The translations under genes and the position numbers were made by a program. A stretch of DNA of 64,000 bases from Halomarinibacterium sp041392205 (GTDB taxonomy: Bacteria; Bacteroidota; Bacteroidia; Flavobacteriales; Flavobacteriaceae), in the NCBI GenBank assembly GCA_041392205.1, contig JAWKMO010000008.1, forward strand, positions 84,512 through 148,511. Direction: 5' to 3'. The notes below the pieces were generated by a model, which ran no database searches, was not told where the DNA came from, and worked only from the letters and a program-made list of their open reading frames with translations. This document shows positions 27,795 through 36,210 of the stretch, piece by piece; the first letter of the stretch is position 1, and each line of letters begins with the position of its first letter.

Positions 27795-29155
27795 ATGAGT
27801 GAATACATTACAGAAAAAGAAACAAAATTAGAAGCAAACGAACCACCACAATTGACAATTCAATTGATTAAAGAATCACAAGAGATTGAAAAATCAACAC
27901 TTAATGTTTTGTCTTTGTTTTCGGGTTGTGGTGGAATGGATCTAGGTTTTGAAGGAGATTTTGCTGTTTTGAAAGAATCTGTAAACGAAAAACTAACCCC
28001 TAATTTTATAGACAGAGACCTGAAAAATGGATTTGTTCAACTAAAAAAGACAAAATTCAAAACGGTTTTTGCTAATGATATTTTAACCGATGCTAGAAAT
28101 GCATGGGCAAACTATTTCGTGAGAAGAGGACATAATGTTGAGAATTTTTATACTGATAGTATTGTTGATTTAGTGAAAATGTATAAAATTGGACATAGTG
28201 TTTTTCCTGAAAATATAGATTTAGTAACGGGTGGATTTCCTTGTCAAGATTTTAGTATTGCAGGAAAACGAAATGGGTTTAATTCCCACAAAAATCACAA
28301 AGGCCAACTTGTAAAGGATAGTGGTCCATCAATAGAGACAAGAGGTCAACTTTATATGTGGATGAAAGAAGTAATTGAGATTACTCAACCCAAAATTTTT
28401 ATTGCTGAAAATGTGAAGGGTCTTGTAAATCTTAAAAATGTAAAGGATATAATACAAAGTGATTTTTCTTCAATTAATGGAAACGGATACATAGTATTAG
28501 AACCACAAATTTTCATGCCGCTGATTTTGGTGTCCCTCAATCACGTGAAAGAGTAATTTTTATTGGAATTAAGAAATCAGCTTTAAACTCAAAAGCATAT
28601 AGAGAATTAACAAAAAGTCAAGTATGTGAACACTTTTACCCCTATCCTAAAAAAACACATTCTTACACAACCGATGATAAAGAGTTAAAACATTTTGTTC
28701 AAATAAAAATGTTTTTAAATATCTTCAAGAACCTGAAAGGACAAAAGATTTATCACAAAAGTTTTTTTCAAAGGCAAAGTTTATGGGTGTACATTGTCAA
28801 GGTCAAATTGAAATAAAGCCTGATGGAATTAGCCCAACAATTAGAGCTGAACATCACGGAAATATTGAATTTAGGAGATTGTCAAAAAAAATGGAGGAAA
28901 AATAGCACAAGAGCTTAAAAGGACTAAAAGAGAGACGTCTAACACCAAGAGAATGTGCCTTAATTCAAACTTTTCCTCCAGATTATGAGTTTGTAATAGA
29001 AAGTAAAAGTGGTCGAAAAGGTTCATTTTTGGTTAGCCCCTCAAAGGCATATAAAATAATTGGAAATGCAGTTCCGCCTTTACTAGCTTATAATTTAGCA
29101 AAACGAATTGAGGAAGTTTGGGATATGTTTTTTAAAGTAATATGGTTGTATCGAT
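27795..29155 (+). CDS. DNA (cytosine-5-)-methyltransferase of a type II R-M system, frame-broken
   Basis: The first 253 codons (27795-28556) are open and carry C5-methyltransferase motifs: NVLSLFSGCGGMDLGF (AdoMet site), VTGGFPCQDFSIAGKRNG (catalytic PCQ Cys) and IFIAENVKGL (ENV). At about 28511 a T run appears one base short. The next frame continues as HAADFGVPQSRERVIFIGIK, then further shifts near 28707 and 28893 lead to RRLTPRECALIQTFPPDY and the C-terminal motif KIIGNAVPPLLAYNLAKRI. The stop is near 29155. All expected motifs are present in order, so the enzyme is probably intact in the organism. Confidence 0.8.
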
Positions 29156-30195
29156 AAATTCAGAACCGCACAAAAGCGAATTTAATACACTATTAAATTC
29201 GACAATTGAGAATTAAATTCTCATTCCAAAAATTCACCCAAGAAAATAGAACAACTAAGGGAAATAAATTAGAACCTTATGTTTGTGATTTAATGGCTGA
29301 CTTAGCAATCGGAACCCCATTTGAAAATTCAATTGAGCTTATCGGTGGTCAAAATTCCTGATATTATTGCTAAACGCTTTTATGGAATCGAGGTGAAAAC
29401 TACAACACAAAATCATTGGAAAACTACGGGCAACAGCGTCTTGGAATCCACAAGAGTTGAAGATATAGAGCGTGTTTTTATGCTTTTGAAAACTTGGTAA
29501 ACCAATTGAATTTAAATGCCGACCTTATGAGGAATGTTTATCAGAAATTGTTGTTACACATTCGCCCTCGGTATTTGATTGATATGAATTTGGAAAAAGG
29601 GGAAACGATTTTTGATAAAATTAATATTTCTTATGATACTTTAAGGAATAAGAAAAACCCTATAAAGTCTTTTACAGATTATTATAAGAGTAAGCTAAAA
29701 CCTGGACAAGACCTCTGGTGGATAGACCAAAACAATGAAAAGGCTAGCAACCTTGTCATTAACATTTGGAATAATTTAGGCGCAACAGAAAAAGCAAGAT
29801 ATAAAAAACAAGGCGATGGTTTTTTCCAGAAGTTTTTAGTAATAGAGGTGATAAATTTGCTCGACTTGCCATTTGGCTTGTTACTCAAGAAGCCATTGTT
29901 TGTCCAAATATTAGAGATTTATTTACTGCAGGTGGAAAAGATAATTATGTAATTAAAAACAAAACCTACAAAAACATACCAGAATTTATATTAAGCTGTT
30001 TGAAAATATTAATTCAATATTGAAATTTTACTTAATACTTCTGCTAATGAATTGACAGAATTCTGGAATAAGAAAACTAGCGAAAACAATAAGATAATTG
30101 ATTGGATTAATTTAGTAGATGATAATTCTATAACTGTTCCTAACGCCCAGCATTTAAATATTAAGCAAATGTTGAGGGAAATACTTTTTAGCTAG
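29142..30195 (+). pseudogene. type II restriction endonuclease, PD-(D/E)XK, frame-broken in this sequence
   Basis: It begins at an ATG (29142) overlapping the methyltransferase end. Read across frames: SINSEPHKSEFNTLLNSTIE, TKGNKLEPYVCDLMADLAIG, PFENSIELIGGQ, then PDIIAKRFYGIEVKTTT, which holds the catalytic P-D...E-V-K triad. Next come SVLESTRVEDIERVFMLF and a long open stretch at 29494-29952 (PRYLIDMNLEKGETIFDKIN; QDLWWIDQNNEKASNLVINI), ending MLREILFS at 30195. Breaks fall near 29213, 29355, 29490, 29827 and 30020, several at short homopolymers. The cognate methyltransferase lies directly upstream. The recognition site cannot be inferred. Confidence 0.7.
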
Positions 30196-30217
30196 TGAAT
30201 TAATTATCGTTAAGTTA

Positions 30218-30562
30218 TTATTTCTTCTTCCTCGGACTAGCAGGTAACGACATCACATACTCATAACACTCATTGAGGTATGCAGAAAGTAGTTTTAAAT
30301 CTTTAAATAGTTCATTGGGCACCAATACATAATCTTTCATCACAGCACCGTAGGATTTATAAATGGTAGTATTGTATTTTTCTTTAAAGGCTTCTTGCGA
30401 TTCTTTGGAGAGTCTCAAGCCTAATTCTCCATTTTTATTGAGTAAGGCAAACATATGGGTATTGGCAGCGCAATACGGCATGGTTTTTCCCAAACGTTCA
30501 AACTTTGGATTTAGAGCAACCAATTCATCGAAGATGGCGAGATTTTTTTCCCAGGAATTCAT
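30218..30562 (-). CDS. TfoX N-terminal-domain-like protein
   Basis: 114 residues, ATG start. The pattern MPYCAANTHMFALLNKNGEL, then GLRLSKESQEAFKEKYN and KDYVLVPNELF resembles the TfoX N-terminal fold (a small alpha/beta domain found alone in many bacteria). The C-terminus is basic (PASPRKKK). Function of the stand-alone form is unknown. It is convergent with the restriction gene and divergent from the zinc-finger membrane protein. Confidence 0.5.
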   Translation of the reverse strand: MNSWEKNLAIFDELVALNPKFERLGKTMPYCAANTHMFALLNKNGELGLRLSKESQEAFKEKYNTTIYKSYGAVMKDYVLVPNELFKDLKLLSAYLNECYEYVMSLPASPRKKK

Positions 30563-30630
30563 TTTAAATAAATTTTATTTAAAAATACTACTTTTATAAC
30601 TATTCAATTTTCCAACTATTTTTTTTTCGT

Positions 30631-31137
30631 ATGGGATATAATCAAAAGGCACTACATTATTGTGGTACACATACACAAAGGTTTTTACAAAAAAACTGTA
30701 AAAATTGTGGACAGGGAATGTGTTTTGAATGTTTGAAGAATCATGAGAGTTTTTGTCCGGAATGCATTATAGAGTTGGATTTGGGTCGCTTTAGCAAAAA
30801 TCAGGTGAAGGAGGTTATGTGGATGGCTATCTCAGGAATTATTGGAATACTTCTTTTTTTTGGTTATCAATTCTTATTCAATGCATCTTTTAGTATTGCA
30901 CCAACAGATTATTGGTATTTGTTACTTTCTTGGGTATTAGGGATTTCAATATTTGGAACCTATTACCTCTTAAGAGATTCTGAAATTTACAAAGACTTTC
31001 AGAAACTTCCCTTGGTAGGTTTTAAGCTTACCATTTTATATCCCATATTGGTTACTTTAAGCACTGTCCCATTTTTCTACTTTCTTTATCATTTATTGAG
31101 TATCCTCTGGAAAAGTGTAAGTAAAAAAAACATCTAA
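30631..31137 (+). CDS. membrane protein with N-terminal B-box-like zinc finger
   Basis: 168 residues. The N-terminus carries a Cys/His cluster fitting a B-box-type zinc-binding segment (HYCGTHTQRFLQKNCKNCGQ, then CFECLKNHESFCPEC). Three hydrophobic segments follow at about 65-85, 95-110 and 125-150. Similar small finger-plus-membrane proteins are common in flavobacteria without a known role. It is a single-gene unit upstream of dnaK. Confidence 0.6.
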   Translation: MGYNQKALHYCGTHTQRFLQKNCKNCGQGMCFECLKNHESFCPECIIELDLGRFSKNQVKEVMWMAISGIIGILLFFGYQFLFNASFSIAPTDYWYLLLSWVLGISIFGTYYLLRDSEIYKDFQKLPLVGFKLTILYPILVTLSTVPFFYFLYHLLSILWKSVSKKNI

Positions 31138-31238
31138 AACAATAGGGATGGCAGCGAGTTACCATGTAACGCGTACAGCCCGGTGCGCCCCTTAGACGCT
31201 GCTAAGGGACTGCTAGGGGCGCAATTGCCCATAGAAAA

Positions 31239-31280
31239 CTGACACCATGTCAGCCACTTTGCCATGGCATAATCATTGAA
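31239..31280 (+). promoter_or_regulatory. dnaK upstream control region: inverted repeats and sigma-54-like promoter
   Basis: CTGAC-ACCAT-GTCAG (31239-31253) is a perfect 5-bp inverted repeat. It is followed by the 10-bp palindrome TGCCATGGCA (31260-31269). The palindrome runs into TGGCATAATCATTGAA (31265-31280), which resembles the sigma-54 -24/-12 pattern TGGCAY-N5-TTGCW with GA in place of GC. Predicted start of transcription is about 40 bp before the dnaK ATG. No CIRCE element is present. Confidence 0.4.
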
Positions 31281-31333
31281 ATAGGGTAAAAGAACTTAAG
31301 ACAGAATTTTTTAAAATATATAACTATAATACT

Positions 31334-33241
31334 ATGAGTAAAATAATTGGAATCGACTTAGGAACTACCAACTCTTGCGTTTCGGTGATGGAAGGTAGCG
31401 AACCTACCGTAATCCCAAATGCCGAAGGGAAACGTACCACGCCTTCGGTGATTGTGGAAGGAGGAGAGATTAAAAGGGTGATCCTGCCAAAAGCACAGGC
31501 GGTAACCAATCCTACCAAAACCATTTCTTCTATCAAACGTTTTATGGGGAACAAGTTTTCGAATCTGCTAAAGAGGCCGAAAGAGCTGTCATAAAGTAGT
31601 AAAAGGAGATAATGATACCTTCCGGTGGATATCGATGGACGTTTATATACCCCACAGGAATTGAGTGCGATGATTCTTCAGAAAATGAAGAAAACCGCCG
31701 AAGATTACCTAGGGCAAGATGTAACACGTGCCGTAATTACAGGCCTGCGTATTTTAATGACAGTCAGCGTCAAGCTACCAAAGAAGCTGGTGAAATTGCA
31801 GGATTAAAAGTAGAGCGTATCATTAATGAGCCTACCGCAGCTGCCTTGGCGTACGGATTAGATAAAAACATACCGATCAAAAATTGTGGTATTCGATTTT
31901 GGAGGGGAACGATGACGTTTCTATTTTGGAATTAGGTGACGGTGTTTTTTGAAGTATTGTCAACCGATGGAGATACCCATTTAGGAGGAGACGATGTAGA
32001 TCAAAAAATTATTAACTGGTTGGCCGATGAGTTTCAAAAGAAGAAGATATGGATCTTCGAAAGACCCAATGGCTTTACAGCGTTTAAAAGAAGCGGCTGA
32101 AAAAGCTAAAATTGAGTTGTCTTCTTCTACCCAAACCGAAATCAACTTGCCCTATGTTACGGCTACCGCTAGTGGACCAAAACACTTAGTGAAAACGTTG
32201 AGCCGTGCCAAGTTTGAGCAGTTAATTGAAGATTTAGTAAAAAGAACCATTGCGCCTTGTGAAAAAGCCATGAAAGCGGCTGGATTAAGCAAAAGTGACA
32301 TCGATGAAATCATCCTTGTAGGAGGTTCTACCCGTATTCCTGCAGTGCAAGAAGCGGTGGAGAAATTCTTTGGAAAGGCACCCAGCAAAGGGGTAAACCC
32401 AGATGAGGTAGTGGCTATTGGAGCCGCTATTCAAGGAGGGGTGTTAACTGGGGATGTAAAAGATGTCTTGTTACTAGACGTAACACCACTTTCCTTAGGG
32501 ATTGAAACGATGGGTAGCGTGATGACGAAACTTATTGATGCCAACACCACGATACCTACCAAGAAAAGCCAAGTGTTTAGTACGGCAGCAGACAATCAGC
32601 CGAGCGTAGAAATCCACGTATTGCAAGGCGAACGTCCTATGGCGGCAGATAACAAAACCATTGGTCGTTTTCACTTAGACGGGATTCCACCAGCACCAAG
32701 AGGAACCCCTCAAATTGAAGTAACCTTCGATATTGACGCTAACGGAATTATTAAAGTAAGTGCGGAAGATAAAGCTACCGGTAAAAAACAAGACATTCGT
32801 ATTGAAGCTTCTTCTGGATTAACGGAAGAAGAAATTAAAAAGATGAAAGCCGATGCCGAAGCCAATGCCGAAGCCGATAAAAAAGCGAAAGAAAGCGTTG
32901 ATAAAATTAACGAAGCCGATGCCATGATTTTCCAAACGGAAAAACAATTAAAAGAGTTTGGCGATAAGTTAAGCGATGATAAGAAAAAGCCAATTGAAGA
33001 CGCTTTAGCGGATTTGAAAAAAGCCTACGAAACCAAAGATGTGGCTACCATACAGCCGGCGTTGGATAAAATTAACGAAGCATGGAAAGTGGCTAGTGAA
33101 GAAATGTACAAAGCACAAGCAGAGGCAGGGGGTCAAAGTGACCCAGCTGGACAAGCTCACTCAAATGCTGGAAGTAATGCAAGTTCGAACGGACAAGAAG
33201 GTGCCGATGTTGAGGACGTAGACTTCGAAGAAGTGAAATAA
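31334..33241 (+). CDS. dnaK: Hsp70 chaperone DnaK, 5' third frame-broken in this sequence
   Basis: MSKIIGIDLGTTNSCVSVME is the DnaK N-terminus, and the C-terminal two thirds (32027-33241) form one open frame with VGGSTRIPAVQEAVEKFFGK, LLLDVTPLSLGIETMGSVMT and the lid region, ending GADVEDVDFEEVK. Between about 31450 and 32050 the frame shifts repeatedly. RLYTPQELSAMILQKMKKTA, RAVIT, YFNDSQRQATKEAGEIAGLK, NEPTAAALAYGLDK, VFDFGGG, ILELGDGVFEVLSTDGDTHL and GGDDVDQKIINWLADEF are all recoverable. Some indels are at homopolymers; small substitutions and a missing AF pair also occur. DnaK is nearly always needed, so the breaks are almost surely errors in the sequence. It is a monocistronic gene. Confidence 0.9.
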
Positions 33242-33337
33242 ATATTGGGTTGCTGAGTGACGCTGGATTTAGATACATCTTGCTTAAGCGAAACACTCAA
33301 TCACCAGCGTTGTATCGAAGCAATATATAAACAAAAA

Positions 33338-33365
33338 CCCCCACCATTTGGTGGGGGTTTTATTT
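33338..33365. terminator. bidirectional terminator between dnaK and the kinase gene
   Basis: Stem CCCCCACC-ATTT-GGTGGGGG (33338-33357) flanked by AAAAA and TTTTATTTTT. It can serve both converging genes. Confidence 0.85.
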
Positions 33366-33387
33366 TTAGTCAATTTAATTAAATATT

Positions 33388-34800
33388 TTAACTGCCAGTT
33401 TCTTTAAAAACCCTTAATAGTCTTTCAATCATAGATTTATATTGTTCTGGTGTTTTATTATGGTGTATACCAAGATGACCATCAAAATCTCCACGAATCT
33501 TATTTAGAATAGAAGTCTTTCTTGTTATTATAACTGATCCTTTCAAATATCTTTGAGCTTTTCTGTTTGAGATTGAGTTTAGGGTACTATAAGAACCTTC
33601 ACTATTTAAATAAAGTATTTCCTTGATATTATTTATAGATTCATCAATTATTGGATTAATTTGATTCAATTCAAGATAAAAGTAACTAAAATCCAAATTT
33701 CCTAATGATTCAAATATTAACTTTTTTGGACTAACAATATAGTAGTCATTAATAATCAAACAATTTTTCTCCTTAGCAATTTTAATGTCAGTCATATCAA
33801 TTCCTCCGTGTTCTGGTAAAAATGCATAGTTCAATTGATCATATTCTTTAGAAATAAGTTGAAGGATATTGTTAATTTCTATTAGATTTGTCCAAGAAGA
33901 GTTTTCTGGTATAGAAACTGGAAATATTCTTGTTAAGCAATGTTCCCATTCATAATCATTTCTTTTTGCAAAAACAGAACTTGTATTATACCAGTTAGAT
34001 AACCTAGAAGAAAATTCATAAGCATCTGGTCTTTTATTTGGATCATTATCAGTAGCATCAACAAATAATGATTCTAAGAGCACTAGAGATTCATATCTCC
34101 ATTCCCCAAATGATCGATATGGGTCATTAATTTTAAGATTGACAAAATTGTCAATAGAAATTGAACTTTTTAAAACATATTGACCTTCAAAACCAAATTT
34201 TTCCTTAGTAATTAAAATCCATAATGTTTTTGCAAATGAGTATATATCAGCTTTTTTAAATTGGGCAGAAGATGAAATTCTTTTCATTTCTGGAGCGATT
34301 GTCCAAATTGCTCCTATCTTCTCTTCCAGGTTCGATATCTTCTTCTTTTTTGGAAAATGTACAAGACCAAAATCTGAAAAGACAGGATGGCCATCAACAA
34401 CTAAAATATTATCAGGTTTTATATCCCTATGAGTTATGTTTAAATCATGTAGTTGAACTAAAGTTTCTGCAAGCCTCAATATAATACTATAAAATTGGGT
34501 ATATGTTTTTGAACGGAGATATTCTTCTAACCTTTCTGCTAAAGGCATTAAATAATATGGGCGATTTGTTTCTGAAATAGTATCTGGTAGATTGTATTCA
34601 AAAATTTTTATAACTCCAGATATATTTCCCAATCGTTTTAGAACTTCAACTTCATCCTTAAATCTCTGATAAGCTTTATTATTTTTAGCATTAGTTAATA
34701 TTTTTACCGCATATGAAATTCCATCTTCATCATAAATACGATATACTTTTCCATTACCTCCTTTTCCAATTATTTCCTTTTTATCCCAAATTAATTTCAT
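33388..34800 (-). CDS. Hanks-type serine/threonine protein kinase
   Basis: 470 residues, ATG start. The kinase domain spans about 1-275: glycine loop GKGGNGKVY (12-20), AVKIL (Lys33), catalytic loop THRDIKPDNIL (Asp126), SDFG (Asp143) and an APE-like IAPEM. The remaining roughly 195 residues have no recognised domain or membrane helix, so this is a soluble kinase, unlike PASTA kinases. The coding sequence is notably AT-rich compared with flanking housekeeping genes, which hints at acquisition. It converges on dnaK across a shared terminator. Possible roles include signalling or phage defence; neither is shown. Confidence 0.8.
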   Translation of the reverse strand: MKLIWDKKEIIGKGGNGKVYRIYDEDGISYAVKILTNAKNNKAYQRFKDEVEVLKRLGNISGVIKIFEYNLPDTISETNRPYYLMPLAERLEEYLRSKTYTQFYSIILRLAETLVQLHDLNITHRDIKPDNILVVDGHPVFSDFGLVHFPKKKKISNLEEKIGAIWTIAPEMKRISSSAQFKKADIYSFAKTLWILITKEKFGFEGQYVLKSSISIDNFVNLKINDPYRSFGEWRYESLVLLESLFVDATDNDPNKRPDAYEFSSRLSNWYNTSSVFAKRNDYEWEHCLTRIFPVSIPENSSWTNLIEINNILQLISKEYDQLNYAFLPEHGGIDMTDIKIAKEKNCLIINDYYIVSPKKLIFESLGNLDFSYFYLELNQINPIIDESINNIKEILYLNSEGSYSTLNSISNRKAQRYLKGSVIITRKTSILNKIRGDFDGHLGIHHNKTPEQYKSMIERLLRVFKETGS

Positions 34801-34945
34801 TTAATACTATTTAATTTTTTTGTCCAAAACAAAGTTACCAAAACCCCTAACTATCTCAGTATAAAGTTGTAAACATTTCCACTTTGTTTTCCACAAAAAA
34901 ATCGAGTAAAAAAGGGGTGTGTAAAAAGGTATAAACTTTTATAAG

Positions 34946-34953
34946 TACCTTTG
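34946..34953 (+). promoter_or_regulatory. candidate -7 box (TACCTTTG)
   Basis: A perfect TAnnTTTG match 20 bp before the ATG at 34973. No clear -33 TTTG at the usual distance. It would drive the small acidic protein and the PAP2 gene. Confidence 0.45.
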
Positions 34954-34972
34954 TGGACTAATACTTTTGATT

Positions 34973-35200
34973 ATGGAACTACCTAAATTTCTTTTGGGCG
35001 ATAATACCGATTATCCTGATGCCATCTTTGTCATTCATACTGAATTCCCTATGTTTATCATCAATCTTGAAAATGACGAAGTAGAATGGCTAGAAGAGTT
35101 TGATGACCATGACCAAAAAGAAATTGAAGCCGAAGCCGAAAACTACATTCGCGAAGCTACCGAATTCTACGATAGGGAAATAGCCCGTTACGAAGAATAA
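34973..35200 (+). CDS. small acidic protein, function unknown
   Basis: 75 residues from ATG 34973 (MELPKFLLGDNTDYPDAIFV); an in-frame TTG two codons earlier is less likely. It is strongly acidic (EWLEEFDDHDQKEIEAEAEN) with no membrane segment. The stop overlaps the start of the PAP2 gene (TAATG), so translation is coupled. No function is known to me, but the coupling to a phosphatase is regular enough to note. Confidence 0.7.
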   Translation: MELPKFLLGDNTDYPDAIFVIHTEFPMFIINLENDEVEWLEEFDDHDQKEIEAEAENYIREATEFYDREIARYEE

Positions 35201-35766
35201 TGCTTGAAAAACTGCTTCAATACGACACGAACCTTTTTCTCTTTCTCAACAATTTAGGAAGCGAACCTTGGGACGGATTTTGGCTTTTTATGACCGAAAA
35301 GTTTGCCTCCATTCCTCTGTATTTGCTGCTGTTATATCTAATCTGGAAGCACTTTAGTTGGAAAGGAACCTTGCTTGTTTTAGTAATTGTAGCATTAATG
35401 ATTACCGCAACCGATCAACTGGCCAATTTGTTTAAATATGTATTGTTTCAACGTCCTAGACCCTGTAAAGTAGAAGCCTTACAAGACCAAATACGGTTTT
35501 TAGCAGCACACTGCGGGCGCTATGGCTATTTTTCGGCACATGCGGCCAGTAGTATGGCGGTAGCTGTTTTTGTGGGGTTGTTACTTAAAAAATACTACAA
35601 ATATCTTCCGTTTATATTACTTTTTTGGGCTGTGATTATTGCTTATAGCCGTATTTATATTGGGGTGCATTACCCCTTGGATATTATTACGGGAATGTTT
35701 TTTGGAGCTATTTTAGGCTGGGTATTTTATAAATTACAACTTTGGGCCACCAAAATGATATGGTAA
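35200..35766 (+). CDS. PAP2-family membrane phosphatase
   Basis: 188 residues with five or six membrane helices. The three PAP2 signatures are present: KYVLFQRPRP (KxxxxxxRP type), GYFSAHAASSMAV (PSGH-like, with SAHA) and SRIYIGVHYPLD (SRxxxxxHxxxD). Such enzymes dephosphorylate lipid phosphates such as undecaprenyl pyrophosphate or phosphatidate at the membrane. The start overlaps the small acidic gene. Confidence 0.88.
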   Translation: MLEKLLQYDTNLFLFLNNLGSEPWDGFWLFMTEKFASIPLYLLLLYLIWKHFSWKGTLLVLVIVALMITATDQLANLFKYVLFQRPRPCKVEALQDQIRFLAAHCGRYGYFSAHAASSMAVAVFVGLLLKKYYKYLPFILLFWAVIIAYSRIYIGVHYPLDIITGMFFGAILGWVFYKLQLWATKMIW

Positions 35767-35776
35767 GTTTAGTTAC

Positions 35777-36163
35777 TTACTTTTTCTCAAAAAGTGCTTT
35801 TATCTCGGGTTTTTGTAGCTCAATGATGGTAAATACTCCCAAAAGAATCCCCAGTACTCCGGTAATACAATTGAGTATTGCCACTACAAAAATGAATTGA
35901 TAATGCCGTGTTTCTTTTAAGTATTTTGCAACAAGGAGATTCAAAATACCAAAAGCGATACAAAATAACAATCCTATCCCGCCAAAAATAACAAATATAA
36001 TTCCGGGATTAAATGCTACGTCCGGCTCATTTTCTAGGGTTGTAAAATTCATAAAAAACCAACCAAACCCTGCGTAGGCAATAAAAAGCAGCGAAAGTAA
36101 AAAGGTTAAGATGCCTTTAACAATAAAAAGGATTCGAAAAGTACCAAGGTTGTTTGAATTCAT
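35777..36163 (-). CDS. small four-helix membrane protein, function unknown
   Basis: 128 residues with about four hydrophobic helices (FIVKGILTFLLSLLFIAYAG-like, GIIFVIFGGIGLLFCIAFGI, FIFVVAILNCITGVLGILLG). It resembles DUF4064-like small membrane proteins in layout, but the family is not certain. It is convergent with PAP2 and downstream of the ArnT-like gene. Confidence 0.55.
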   Translation of the reverse strand: MNSNNLGTFRILFIVKGILTFLLSLLFIAYAGFGWFFMNFTTLENEPDVAFNPGIIFVIFGGIGLLFCIAFGILNLLVAKYLKETRHYQFIFVVAILNCITGVLGILLGVFTIIELQKPEIKALFEKK

Positions 36164-36210
36164 TTTTAAAATAGTTAGGTTATAAATTAGTTGATGGCAG
36201 TACTAAAAAG

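Noticed and set aside
31450..32060. Programmed frameshifting or introns in dnaK
   Set aside because: There are many changes of both signs plus substitutions, with no slippery site or splice-like structure. Sequence error explains it better.
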